Shown here piece after piece: positions 20,369-28,759 of a stretch of DNA of 64,000 nt. A program made the translations under genes and the position numbers. This stretch comes from Aggregicoccus sp. 17bor-14 (GTDB taxonomy: Bacteria; Myxococcota; Myxococcia; Myxococcales; Myxococcaceae). Every line of letters begins with the position of its first letter. Position 1 is the stretch's first letter. The notes beneath the pieces are model-generated. The model saw only the letters and a list, made by a program, of their open reading frames with translations, was not told where the DNA came from and did no database searches. The stretch covers positions 310,001-374,000 of the forward strand of contig NZ_VJZZ01000004.1 in NCBI RefSeq assembly GCF_009659535.1, in the 5' to 3' direction.

Positions 20369-21850
20369 TCAGAAGAAGAGCGCCGCACGCCCCTGCACGG
20401 TGCCCTCGCGCCAGGCGTTGCCCCGCTCCTCCGAGAGGCTGAGCCCGAGCTCCCCGCGCTCCGTGACGCGCCACGAGATGCGCGAGGACACGCCGACGCT
20501 CGTCCCGTCCCGCTGGGGTGCGTAGAGGTTCTGGGAGAAGCGCTGGCGGAGGAGCGCGTCCCCTTCGATGCGCAGGCGCGCCTCCAGCAGATCCGCAGAA
20601 GCGTAGACCCGGTACTCGCGACCATCGCCTCCCAGCGGATGGCCGATGGGAGCGTCCTGCATCACCCAGCCGCCCACGTGGTTGAAGTGCAGGTACCAGC
20701 TGGGGCGCTCCACGGCACAGCAGAGCGCTCCGATGAAGGCGAACTCGGCGCCGAGCGAGACCCGGGGCGCACCGGGAAGCATCGGGGTGCGCACGCCGAA
20801 GAGCAGCCCCGGGGCCTCGAGCTCTCCCCCCAGGTCGTCCATCCCCCACTCCGCGTAGGTCGTCAGGGGCAGCAGGGTCTCCGTCGGCAGGCGCCAGCGC
20901 AGGCTCAGCCCGGCCACGTTGTTCTCGGGCTGGTTCTTCGTCCCGAACAGCATCTTGAAGACCTGGTTGAGCTGCGTGCCCTGATCGACGCGGCCTCCCC
21001 CGACGATGACCGCCCGCTGCAGGCTCAGCGTGAAGCGCGGGTGCGGCTGGAGCCGGAGGTTGCCTCCCCAGAAGAAAGGGTCCCCCGCGTGCCGCGCCTC
21101 GGTGAGGCGGCTGACGAAGCCCTCGAAGGCCACCGGCCCCAGGTAGCGCAGGAAGCCTGGAAGCGAGAGTGGCCGCGTCGTCGCGAGCTCGAGGCGATCG
21201 AAGGTCTGGCCGCCGGCGACGACGAACCCGCGCTCTCCCTGCAGCCCGTACCCCACGGTGCCGCGCCCGAAGGAGAGGGACACGGGGTTGAGTGCCACCA
21301 CCGCCTCCCAGCGAGGCAGCCTCAGCGCCCCCACGTCGAGCTCCGGCGCGGCCGCGAGCCCCAGGTAGGAGGTGACGTTCGCGGCGAGGCCCGCGCTCAG
21401 GGAAAGAGGAGGGCCCGGGTCTACGGGCGCCATGAACGCGGGCCGGGGCTGGGGCACGGCCACGCCGTAGCGCGCATCCGCCGCGCGATACCCCAGGGAG
21501 CCCGTCGCCTGCTGCAGCACGACTGCGGCTGCTCCCGGAACGGCGTGCGGCTGGAACTCCGCATCGAAGCGCGCGAGGTAGCCCCGGGCCTGCTCTGCCG
21601 CCTGGGGGACCCGCTCGGGGGCCTGCGCCAGCGCCTGCTCGAGCGCGGCGCGCACGACGGCCCGGGGCACCGCGCTCTGCGCGGGCAGGTAGCCGTCCAC
21701 GAGCCCCAGGTCATGCAGGCGCTGAACGGCCTGCACGGCCCAGTGCGAGGGCTCGAGGAGCGCCGAGGCCCCCGGAGCATTGGCTCCCGAGGCCCCGGTG
21801 CTCAGCACGAGCGCGAGGGCGACGCACGCTGAGCGCAGGGAGTGGTGCAC
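20369..21850 (-). CDS. Wzi-like capsule-assembly outer membrane beta-barrel protein
   Basis: With the GTG start at 21850 the protein has 493 residues and a clear signal peptide (RSACVALALVLSTGASGANA). A helical segment LEPSHWAVQAVQRLHDLGLVDGYLP follows. The remainder alternates short strands rich in aromatic residues and Gly, with the Wzi-family phrases AVVALNPVSLSFGRGTVGYG and LQPHPRFTLSLQRAVIVGGGR, and the terminal Phe (AALFF) that outer membrane barrels need for BamA recognition. Wzi proteins anchor or organise capsule at the cell surface; myxobacterial ExoB is the comparable protein. It follows ugd by 4 bp in one operon. A longer ATG start would overlap ugd by 35 bp and is less likely. 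Confidence 0.82.
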   Translation of the reverse strand: MHHSLRSACVALALVLSTGASGANAPGASALLEPSHWAVQAVQRLHDLGLVDGYLPAQSAVPRAVVRAALEQALAQAPERVPQAAEQARGYLARFDAEFQPHAVPGAAAVVLQQATGSLGYRAADARYGVAVPQPRPAFMAPVDPGPPLSLSAGLAANVTSYLGLAAAPELDVGALRLPRWEAVVALNPVSLSFGRGTVGYGLQGERGFVVAGGQTFDRLELATTRPLSLPGFLRYLGPVAFEGFVSRLTEARHAGDPFFWGGNLRLQPHPRFTLSLQRAVIVGGGRVDQGTQLNQVFKMLFGTKNQPENNVAGLSLRWRLPTETLLPLTTYAEWGMDDLGGELEAPGLLFGVRTPMLPGAPRVSLGAEFAFIGALCCAVERPSWYLHFNHVGGWVMQDAPIGHPLGGDGREYRVYASADLLEARLRIEGDALLRQRFSQNLYAPQRDGTSVGVSSRISWRVTERGELGLSLSEERGNAWREGTVQGRAALFF

Positions 21851-21854
21851 GCGC

Positions 21855-23153
21855 CTAGCGACGGCCGATGCCGAAGTAGGTGAAGCCACGCTCGCGCATC
21901 TTCTCCGGATCGAAGACGTTGCGGCCGTCGAAGATGACCGGCTTGCGCATCAGGCTCTTGAGGCGGTCGAAGTCCGGGTGGCGGAACTCGTTCCACTCGG
22001 TGACCACGAAGAGGGCATCGGCCCCCTCGGCGGCGGCGTAGGGATTGGCCGCGTAGCGGATGCGGTCCCCGAAGCTGCGGTGGGCCACCTCCTGCGCCAC
22101 GGGGTCGTGCGCGGCCACCCGGGCGCCCTTGCCCAGCAGCCCCTCGATGATCTCGAGGGCCGGCGCCTCGCGCATGTCGTCCGTCTTGGGCTTGAACGCG
22201 AGCCCCCACACGCCCACCTGCAGCCCCGCGAGCGAGCCGAAGTGCTTCGTGGCCTTGGCCAGCAGCAGCCGCTTCTGGCGCTCGTTGGTGCGCTCCACCG
22301 CGCGCAGCAGATCGAACTCGATGCCGTAGTCGCGCGCGGTCGAGACCAGCGCCTTCACGTCCTTGGGGAAGCAGCTGCCGCCGTAGCCCACGCCCGGGAA
22401 GAGGAAGGGGTAGCCGATGCGCTTGTCCGAGCCCATGCCCTTGCGCACCAGGTCCACGTCCGCGCCCACCTTCTCGCAGAGCGCCGCGATGTCGTTCATG
22501 AACGAGATGCGGGTCGCGAGCATCGAGTTGGCCGCGTACTTGGTCAGCTCCGCCGAGGGCGGGTCCATGTAGAGGATGGGGTTCTCGGTGCGCACGAAGG
22601 GCGCGTAGAGCTCGCCCATGAGGGCGCGCGCGCGCTCGCTGTCCGAGCCGATGACCACGCGGTCCGGCTTCATGAAGTCCTCGAGCGCCGCCCCCTCCTT
22701 GAGGAACTCGGGGTTGGAGACCACGTCGAAGGGGTGCTTCGTCGTGCGCGCGAGCACGTCGCGCACCTTCTGGGCAGTGCCCACCGGCACGGTGCTCTTG
22801 TTCACCACGACCGTGTACTGGCCCATCGCCTTGCCGATCTGCTCGGCGGCGGCGAGGACGTACTGGAGGTCCGCATCCCCGTTCTCGCCCTCGGGCGTGC
22901 CCACGGCGATGAACACCACCTGCGAGCGCTTCACCGCCGCGGCGAGGTCCGTGGTGAAGGAGAGGCGGCCCTCGCGCGCGTTGCGCTCGACGAGCTCCTC
23001 GAGGCCCGGCTCGTAGATGGGCAGCTTGCCCTGCTTCAGGTTCTCGATCTTCTGCGGGTTGATGTCGACGCAGGTCACGTCGTTGCCCGAGTCCGCGAAG
23101 CAAGTGCCTGCGACCAGGCCGACGTAGCCGCTGCCGATGACGGAAATGTTCAT
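21855..23153 (-). CDS. ugd: UDP-glucose 6-dehydrogenase
   Basis: The 432-aa enzyme oxidises UDP-glucose to UDP-glucuronate with two NAD. The NAD-binding N-terminus MNISVIGSGYVGLVAGTCFA, the central STVPVGTA and NPEFLKEGAALEDFMKPDRVVIG, and the catalytic Cys near residue 260 in GVGYGGSCFPKDVKAL are all present, as is the C-terminal GLAFKPKTDDMREAPAL. It supplies uronic acid for the polysaccharide whose genes start divergently at 23409, and it heads a two-gene operon with the Wzi-like gene. A -10-like TATACA lies on the minus strand near 23187-23192. Confidence 0.96.
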   Translation of the reverse strand: MNISVIGSGYVGLVAGTCFADSGNDVTCVDINPQKIENLKQGKLPIYEPGLEELVERNAREGRLSFTTDLAAAVKRSQVVFIAVGTPEGENGDADLQYVLAAAEQIGKAMGQYTVVVNKSTVPVGTAQKVRDVLARTTKHPFDVVSNPEFLKEGAALEDFMKPDRVVIGSDSERARALMGELYAPFVRTENPILYMDPPSAELTKYAANSMLATRISFMNDIAALCEKVGADVDLVRKGMGSDKRIGYPFLFPGVGYGGSCFPKDVKALVSTARDYGIEFDLLRAVERTNERQKRLLLAKATKHFGSLAGLQVGVWGLAFKPKTDDMREAPALEIIEGLLGKGARVAAHDPVAQEVAHRSFGDRIRYAANPYAAAEGADALFVVTEWNEFRHPDFDRLKSLMRKPVIFDGRNVFDPEKMRERGFTYFGIGRR

Positions 23154-23250
23154 GGGGCGACGCTGGTACCGCATCCGCCGGGGTGCTGTATAGCCCGGGC
23201 AATCGAGCAAGCCCCGAATTGGCTCCCCGTGAAATCAGGTGGTTGCAGGT

Positions 23251-23380
23251 AACCGTTGCTGGGGAGGCAGGCAAGTCCCGATCAACGGTTCTTCCTTGAA
23301 CCTGGCGCCCGCCTGCGAGAGAACGCGCCGCCTGTTGCAGAGGCAACGATTTCGCGCCCGGGTGGTTTCTTGCGCCCGGG
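23251..23380. promoter_or_regulatory. Repeated symmetric elements in the ugd/wza divergent control region
   Basis: The 255-bp gap between divergent ugd and wza holds several symmetric sequences. AACCGTTG at 23251-23258 is matched by CAACGGTT at 23283-23290 (a perfect 8-bp inverted repeat). GTTGC-AGAG-GCAAC lies at 23334-23347. GCGCCCGGG occurs twice as direct repeats at 23354 and 23372, 18 bp apart. These look like protein-binding sites for regulators of the exopolysaccharide genes. No unambiguous -35/-10 pair was found for wza. Confidence 0.45.
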
Positions 23381-23408
23381 GTGCTGCAACTCGAGGGAGT
23401 CGGAGAAC

Positions 23409-24527
23409 GTGGCGAACCTGAAGTTCCTGCTGGGGGTGCTCCTGCTCTGCTCGAGCTGCGCGCTCGGCCCCGGCATGCGCATGGACGAGACGGCCTTGCG
23501 GGAGCGCACGCAGGACGAGCGCGAGGGGGCGGAGCCCAACGTCACGCTGGTGCCCATCACCCCTGCGGTGCTGGCCCAGCAGCTGCGCGAGCGCCAGCAG
23601 CAGCTCGTGCCCAACCCGGATCCGCTGGGCAACCTCGCAGCGACCTACGAGTACCACGTCGCCCCCCGCGACGTGCTCAGCGTCACCGTGTGGGACCATC
23701 CCGAGCTGACCATCCCGGCGGGCGAGTTCCGCCCTGCCGAGGCCACCGGGCACCCGGTGAATGCGGACGGCTCGCTCTTCTATCCCTACGTCGGCGTGGT
23801 GCAGGTGGCCGGCAAGACGCTGCCGGAGCTGCGCACGCTGCTCACCGAGCGGCTCGGAAAGGTGCTGCAGAAGCCGCAGCTGGACGTGAGGGTGGCCGCG
23901 TTCCGGGGCTACAAGGTCCAGGTCACCGGCGACGTGGTGGCTCCGAGCACCCTGCCCATCACGGACGTGCCGATGCGCGCCCTGGATGCGCTGGCGCAGG
24001 CGCGCGGGCCCACTCCCGAGGCGGACCTCTCCAACGTGGTGCTCTCGCGCGACGGGAAGACCTACACGCTCAACCTGCAGGCCACCAACGAGCAGGGCGC
24101 GACGTCGCAGAACTGGCTGCTCAAGGACGGGGACATCCTGTTCGTGCCGGACCGCAGCCGGAACAAGATCTTCGTGCTGGGCGAGGTGCGCCGTCCCTCC
24201 TCGCGCCTGATGGTGAAGGGGCGGATGTCACTGGCGGAGGCCATCGGGGACACCGAGGGCTTCGACCCCGTCACCTCCAACCCGGGCAAGGTCTACGTCA
24301 TCCGCGGCGACTTCCAGCGTCCCACCGTCTACAAGCTCGACGCCTCCTCGGCGGACGCCATGCTGCTCGCGGTGCAGTTCCAGCTGAAGCCGCACGACGT
24401 GGTGTACGTGTCGGCGCACAACCTCACACGTTGGAACCGCATCATCAGTCAGCTGCTGCCCACGGTGCAGCTGCTCTGGCAGTCGTTCGACCTGACCAAT
24501 CGGGCAGGGATCATCCCTACCCCCTGA
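23409..24527 (+). CDS. wza: Polysaccharide export outer membrane lipoprotein (Wza family)
   Basis: The GTG start at 23409 follows GGGAGTCGGAG. The 372-aa protein begins with a lipoprotein signal (LKFLLGVLLLCSSC). It then has the Poly_export domain (EYHVAPRDVLSVTVWDHPELTIPAGEFRP...) at about residues 80-190 and two SLBB domains (VQVTGDVVAPSTLPI and IFVLGEVRRPSSRLMVKG). Its C-terminus LLPTVQLLWQSFD is amphipathic, as in Wza, where it forms the outer membrane helical pore. It is the exit channel of the Wzx/Wzy pathway and is followed by the wzc gene. Confidence 0.93.
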   Translation: MANLKFLLGVLLLCSSCALGPGMRMDETALRERTQDEREGAEPNVTLVPITPAVLAQQLRERQQQLVPNPDPLGNLAATYEYHVAPRDVLSVTVWDHPELTIPAGEFRPAEATGHPVNADGSLFYPYVGVVQVAGKTLPELRTLLTERLGKVLQKPQLDVRVAAFRGYKVQVTGDVVAPSTLPITDVPMRALDALAQARGPTPEADLSNVVLSRDGKTYTLNLQATNEQGATSQNWLLKDGDILFVPDRSRNKIFVLGEVRRPSSRLMVKGRMSLAEAIGDTEGFDPVTSNPGKVYVIRGDFQRPTVYKLDASSADAMLLAVQFQLKPHDVVYVSAHNLTRWNRIISQLLPTVQLLWQSFDLTNRAGIIPTP

Positions 24528-24545
24528 CCCTTCGCCGAATAGTTC

Positions 24546-24570
24546 CGCGCGCTGAAGCGTTCAGCGCGCG
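24546..24570. promoter_or_regulatory. Perfect hairpin between wza and wzc
   Basis: CGCGCGCTGAA at 24546-24556 is exactly complementary to TTCAGCGCGCG at 24560-24570, with a 3-nt GCG loop. It starts 18 bp after the wza stop and is followed only by GTCTTGG, so it lacks a real U-run. It may be a weak attenuator or a processing/stability hairpin that sets the wza:wzc ratio. Confidence 0.6.
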
Positions 24571-24614
24571 GTCTTGGCGCGCTGCGCCCGGCTGCCCCCT
24601 CTCCGCACGAGCCC

Positions 24615-26897
24615 ATGAGCCCATCCCCCGCGAAGTCGCCCAGAGTGTCTCAGCCCGGAGCCGACGCGCCGCTGCACGCGGTGCCGCGCGGGCGCGCGCC
24701 CGAGCCCGACGACGACGATCTCGATCTCGGGCAGCTCATCGGGACGCTCTACGACGGCCGCTGGCTCATCGCCGCCGCTGCGCTCGTGCTCAGCGCGCTT
24801 GGGCTCTTCTACGCGTTCACCGCGACGCCCGTGTACCGCGCGGACGCGCTCGTGCAGGTGGAGGAGAAGGGCGCAGGGCTGGACGACCTCAAAGACCTCA
24901 CCGCGATGTTCACCGGTGAGGCGCCCGCAGAGACCGAGGTGGAGATCCTCCGCTCGCGCTCCATCGTCGCCACCGTGGTGGACGAGCTGCGACTCGACGT
25001 GATCGCGGAGCCCCGCTACTTCCCGCTCGTGGGCCGGGCGATTGCGCGGCACCACAAGCAGCTGCAACTGGCCTCGCCGGTGCTCGGCCTCTCCCGCTTC
25101 GCGTGGGGCGGTGAGCGCATCCAGGTGAAGCGCCTGAAGCTGCCGAAGCTCCTGGAGGACGAGAAGCTCAAGCTCGTGGCCGGCGAGGGCGGCGCGTACG
25201 AGCTGTTCGGTCCAGACGGGGAGCTCTTGCTCAAGGGCCAGGTGGGGAAGCTCGCTGCTTCGTCGGTGGAGCAGGTCGCGGGTGACGGCAGCGCAGAGGT
25301 GGAGGCCTTCATCTCCGAGCTGGTGGCGCGCCCCGGTACCGAGTTCCGTCTGGTGAAGAAGCCCTGGGCCGAAGCCGTGGAGGACTTCCAGGAGGACCTG
25401 CGCGTCAGCGAGAAGACCAAGAACACGGGCATCATCGAGCTCGCGCTCGAGGGCAAGAGCGAGGAGCAGATCACGACCGCGCTGGACCACGTGATGGCGG
25501 TCTACGTGAAGCAGAACGTGGACCGGAAGTCCGAGACGGCCGAGAAGACGCTGGAGTTCATCAACTCGCAGCTCCCCTTGCTCAAGAGCAACCTCGACAC
25601 GGCAGAGGCCAACCTCAACGCCTACCGCTCCAAGCGCGGCACCGTGGACCTCAACCTCGAGGCCCAGGCCATCGTCGATCAGACCGTGGAGTCCGAGAAG
25701 CAGCTCACGGCGCTGGAGCTCCAACGTGCGGAGCTTCGGCAGCGCTTTACGGACAGCCACCCCGCGCTGGTCGCGCTCAAGAAGCAGATCGAGCAGCTGC
25801 GCGGCCAGCAAGCAAAGGTCAACGATCGCATCAAGGGCATGCCGGAGGCGGAGCTGCAGTCCGTGCGGCTCCTGCGAGACGTGAAGGTGGCCAACGAGCT
25901 GTACCTGCTCCTGCAGAACAAGGCCCAGGAGCTGAACGTCGTGAAGTCCGGCACCATCGGCAACGTACGGGTGCTCGACCACGCCAGCATCCAGTCGAAG
26001 CCGGTGAGCCCGAAGAAGGTGCTGATCCTCGCAGGCAGTCTCTTTGTGGGCCTCGCCTTCGGCGTCGCGCTCACCTTCCTGCGCAAGGCGCTGCGCCAGG
26101 GCGTCGAAGACCCCGAGCTTCTCGAGCAGACGCTCGGCATCTCGGTGTACGCGAGCCTGCCGCATAGCCCGCGGCAGGAGGAGCTGGTGCGCGCCCAGCA
26201 GCGGGGGGCCACGGACGTAAAGCCGCTGGCGGTGGTGGAGCCCTCGGACCTTGCGATCGAAAGCCTGCGCAGCCTGCGCACGAGCCTTCAGTTCGCGCTC
26301 GCCGAGGGCGACAACAACACGATCGTGATCGGTGGCCCCCGGCCGGGCGTCGGCAAGTCCTTCGTGTCGGTGAACCTCGCGCACGTGCTGGCCGACGCGG
26401 GCCGGCGGGTGCTCCTCGTCGATGCCGACATGCGCAAGGGACTGCTCCACCGCTACTTCGGCGGCAGCCGCGACTCGGGGCTCTCAGAGCTCATCCGAGG
26501 GGCTGTGAACATGGCGACCGCGGTGCGCAGCACTCCTACGCCCAACGTGTCGTTCCTACCGACCGGCACCCTCCCACCGAACCCCTCGGAGCTTCTCGCG
26601 AGCGAGCGTTTCAAGGATCTGCTCGGGAGGCTCCAGGCCGACTTCGATGTCGTGCTCATCGACGCGCCCCCCATCCTCGCCGTCACGGATGCCGCCATCC
26701 TCGCCCGCTTCGCAGGCGTGAACCTGATGGTCATCCGATCGGGCCTGCATCCGATGCGCGAACTGACGGCAGCGGTGAGCCGCATGGAGCAGAACGGAAC
26801 CCGGCCTCAGGGCTTCGTCTTCAACGACGTGCCAGTCCGCCCCGAGGGGTACGGGTTGGGCCGGTACGGGTATCACTACCAGTACGAGTACCGCTAA
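24615..26897 (+). CDS. wzc: Polysaccharide co-polymerase and BY-type tyrosine autokinase (Wzc family)
   Basis: This 760-aa inner membrane protein has TM1 at about 50-68, a long periplasmic Wzz domain with coiled coils (about 70-465) and TM2 at about 468-490 (VLILAGSLFVGLAFGVALTF). A cytoplasmic BY-kinase follows with Walker A GGPRPGVGKSF near 573, Walker A' LLVDADMRKG near 603 and Walker B VLIDAPPI near 680. The C-terminal tail (YGLGRYGYHYQYEYR) is the tyrosine cluster that is autophosphorylated to control chain length and export. A cognate phosphatase gene (wzb) is at 38890. Unlike many myxobacterial loci, where the kinase is a separate Wze protein, kinase and membrane parts are fused here. 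Confidence 0.95.
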   Translation: MSPSPAKSPRVSQPGADAPLHAVPRGRAPEPDDDDLDLGQLIGTLYDGRWLIAAAALVLSALGLFYAFTATPVYRADALVQVEEKGAGLDDLKDLTAMFTGEAPAETEVEILRSRSIVATVVDELRLDVIAEPRYFPLVGRAIARHHKQLQLASPVLGLSRFAWGGERIQVKRLKLPKLLEDEKLKLVAGEGGAYELFGPDGELLLKGQVGKLAASSVEQVAGDGSAEVEAFISELVARPGTEFRLVKKPWAEAVEDFQEDLRVSEKTKNTGIIELALEGKSEEQITTALDHVMAVYVKQNVDRKSETAEKTLEFINSQLPLLKSNLDTAEANLNAYRSKRGTVDLNLEAQAIVDQTVESEKQLTALELQRAELRQRFTDSHPALVALKKQIEQLRGQQAKVNDRIKGMPEAELQSVRLLRDVKVANELYLLLQNKAQELNVVKSGTIGNVRVLDHASIQSKPVSPKKVLILAGSLFVGLAFGVALTFLRKALRQGVEDPELLEQTLGISVYASLPHSPRQEELVRAQQRGATDVKPLAVVEPSDLAIESLRSLRTSLQFALAEGDNNTIVIGGPRPGVGKSFVSVNLAHVLADAGRRVLLVDADMRKGLLHRYFGGSRDSGLSELIRGAVNMATAVRSTPTPNVSFLPTGTLPPNPSELLASERFKDLLGRLQADFDVVLIDAPPILAVTDAAILARFAGVNLMVIRSGLHPMRELTAAVSRMEQNGTRPQGFVFNDVPVRPEGYGLGRYGYHYQYEYR

Positions 26898-26962
26898 GTC
26901 CGCCAGTGCGGCGCGCGGGCCGCCTGCATACTTTCCACCACTTGTCGGCGACTTGAGCGCGC

Positions 26963-26989
26963 GCGCCTGGATTCCAGCAATCCAGGCGC
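26963..26989. terminator. Hairpin downstream of wzc, possible terminator
   Basis: GCGCCTGGATT (26963-26973) pairs perfectly with AATCCAGGCGC (26979-26989) around a CCAGC loop. It is 66 bp after the wzc stop. The following ATACTGTAAG is not a good U-run, so termination may be partial. Confidence 0.5.
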
Positions 26990-27072
26990 ATACTGTAAGT
27001 CAACCTGCGATTAGTCAATCTAAGCTGCCGACATTTAAGGGTTTGCACTCACACCGCAAAATGCTTGCCTGC

Positions 27073-27102
27073 TTGACGATCTCCCGCAGCGCTGCCTATA
27101 CA
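27073..27102 (+). promoter_or_regulatory. Candidate sigma-70 promoter for the glycan-assembly genes
   Basis: TTGACG at 27073-27078 and TATACA at 27097-27102 are 18 bp apart in an AT-rich setting. Transcription would start near 27109 with a leader of about 95 nt before the GTG at 27204. Confidence 0.55.
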
Positions 27103-27203
27103 CGCCGGTCGCCATTCGTTGCAGCACGGACGATCTGCCAGTCCGGGGCATTCCACTCTGGGTGCCGCCGCAGCTGGCTCCGCCGTCGCTCGGGGGTCAT
27201 GTC

Positions 27204-28589
27204 GTGAGCCGTATCAGCCGTTCCTTTGGTCTCCTCGCCGCGTTGATTGACGCGTTCCTGCTCGTGAGCGCCTTCGCGCTGGCGTTCCAGCTGCGCGAGC
27301 AGCTCAGTGGCTTCCCTCTCCTGGGTAACCTGCAGCCCCACGTGCTGATGGTCCCGGTGGCGGTGTCCGTGTGGGGATTCGCCGGATACTGGTCGGGGCT
27401 CTACTCCGGGCGCCGGCTGTCGCTCTGGCGTGAGGCGAAGCACCTCGTCCGCCTGACCCTCTACACGGGCCTGGTCCTCGCATCGCTCGCGTTCCTCCTC
27501 AAGCTGGAGCAGAGCCGTCCCCTCATCGTCCTCTACGTGCTGAGCGCGCTCTGCCAGACGCTCGCCTTCCGCCTCCTCCAACGCATCTTCGGCTGGGGTC
27601 AGCCGAAGGAAGCGCACCGGGTGATCGTGGTGGGCAGCGGCGCCCAGGCGGAAGCGATCTGCCGCATGCTGCGCACCCGCTCCGAGCACGGCGCGGAGCT
27701 GGTCGGGCTGGTCACGGAGGAGCACGACACTCCGGTGCCGCCGGGCGTTCGCCGCCTCGGCATCCTCGCCGACAGCGAGGCCATCTTCCGTCGCGAGATC
27801 GTGGACGAGGTCATCTTCGCGGTCCCCCGCACGGCGCTGTTCGAGGTGCAGAGCGCCTTCCAGGCCGCCGAGGACCTGGGGCTCGACACGCGCCTGTGCC
27901 TCACCTTCCTCCCGAATCGCTTCGCGCGGGTGGGATTCTCGGAGCTCGACGGGGTGCCGTCGCTCTCCTTCACGTCTGCGCCGGGCAAGCCGCTCGAGCT
28001 CGTGCTCAAGCGCGCCTTCGACATCATCGTGAGCCTCACGGCGCTCGTGCTGCTAGCGCCCGTCTTCGGGGCGATCGCGGTGGCCATCAAGCTCACCTCG
28101 AAGGGCCCCGTCTTCTTCAGCCAGAGCCGCACGGGCCTCAACGGGCGCGAGTTCCGCCTGTGGAAGTTCCGCTCGATGGTGGTCGATGCAGAGGCGCGCC
28201 TGAAGGAGCTGGCGAGCCAGAACGAGATGAGCGGGCCCGTCTTCAAGATCGACCGCGACCCGCGCATCACGGGCATCGGTCACTTCATCCGCAGGACCTC
28301 CCTGGACGAGCTGCCTCAGTTCTGGAACGTCCTCATCGGAGACATGAGCGTGGTCGGCCCCCGCCCGCTCTTCGACGTAAAGCAGTACGACGAGCGCTGG
28401 CAGTGCCGACGCCTGTCCGTGAAGCCGGGCATCACCTGCACCTGGCAGATCAGCGGCCGCAACCAGATCGACTTCGCGACTTGGATGAAGCTGGACCTCG
28501 CCTACATCGATCAGTGGTCGCTGGGGCTCGATCTCAAAATCTTCCTCAAGACGATCCCCGCGGTCCTGCTGGGCAAGGGAGCGCGCTGA
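27204..28589 (+). CDS. Undecaprenyl-phosphate sugar phosphotransferase (initiating polyprenyl glycosylphosphotransferase)
   Basis: The GTG start at 27204 follows CGGGGGT and gives 461 aa. The N-terminal half has four or five membrane helices and a Rossmann-like CoA-binding-type domain (HRVIVVGSGAQAEAICRML). The C-terminal Bac_transf domain has KRAFDIIVSLTALVLLAPVF, then FKIDRDPRITGIGHFIRRTSLDELPQFWNVLIGDMSVVGPRP, the signature of WbaP/ExoE-type enzymes. It transfers a sugar-1-phosphate to undecaprenyl phosphate and so begins each repeat unit of the polysaccharide. The first sugar (Glc, Gal or GalNAc) cannot be deduced. An in-frame ATG at 27162 is a possible but poorer start. Confidence 0.92.
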   Translation: MSRISRSFGLLAALIDAFLLVSAFALAFQLREQLSGFPLLGNLQPHVLMVPVAVSVWGFAGYWSGLYSGRRLSLWREAKHLVRLTLYTGLVLASLAFLLKLEQSRPLIVLYVLSALCQTLAFRLLQRIFGWGQPKEAHRVIVVGSGAQAEAICRMLRTRSEHGAELVGLVTEEHDTPVPPGVRRLGILADSEAIFRREIVDEVIFAVPRTALFEVQSAFQAAEDLGLDTRLCLTFLPNRFARVGFSELDGVPSLSFTSAPGKPLELVLKRAFDIIVSLTALVLLAPVFGAIAVAIKLTSKGPVFFSQSRTGLNGREFRLWKFRSMVVDAEARLKELASQNEMSGPVFKIDRDPRITGIGHFIRRTSLDELPQFWNVLIGDMSVVGPRPLFDVKQYDERWQCRRLSVKPGITCTWQISGRNQIDFATWMKLDLAYIDQWSLGLDLKIFLKTIPAVLLGKGAR

Positions 28590-28606
28590 GCGGTCCAGGG
28601 AATCGT

Positions 28607-28622
28607 ACCTCGGGCCCGAGGT
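28607..28622. promoter_or_regulatory. 16-bp perfect palindrome between the initiating transferase and wzx
   Basis: ACCTCGGGCCCGAGGT is its own complement with no loop, so it is more like an operator than a hairpin. It lies 18 bp after the transferase stop and about 140 bp before wzx. The 170-bp gap suggests separate control of wzx, but no clear promoter was seen. Confidence 0.4.
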
Positions 28623-28759
28623 GTTAGCGGCGTCTCGAACACCCGGCCTGCGGACTTGCTCGAGAAGAATGTGCTTCGCGGGCACGAACAGCGCCGCTGA
28701 GCAGTCACGAGGCACCGCTGCTCGGCGATGTCCCTGATAAACCCGGTCAGAGCGTAAAC

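Larger units (their letters stand above)
26898..27203. other. AT-richer control region between wzc and the initiating transferase gene
   Basis: This 306-bp gap holds no convincing gene. It contains a large hairpin (26963-26989), a stretch of unusually low GC from about 26985 to 27075, and a sigma-70-like promoter (27073-27102). The arrangement suggests that the wza-wzc transcript ends here and a second transcript begins. Confidence 0.6.

Noticed and set aside
24546-24570. Palindrome CTGAA-GCG-TTCAG as a second LexA operator
   Set aside because: The half-sites are too close (3 bp spacer, against 6-7 bp needed), and arms of 11 complementary bases with a 3-nt loop fit an RNA hairpin better.
26898-27203. 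A small gene in the gap between wzc and the initiating transferase gene
   Set aside because: The short open frames there (for example from 26953 or 27162) have no ribosome binding site and poor codon bias; hairpin and promoter signals explain the region better.
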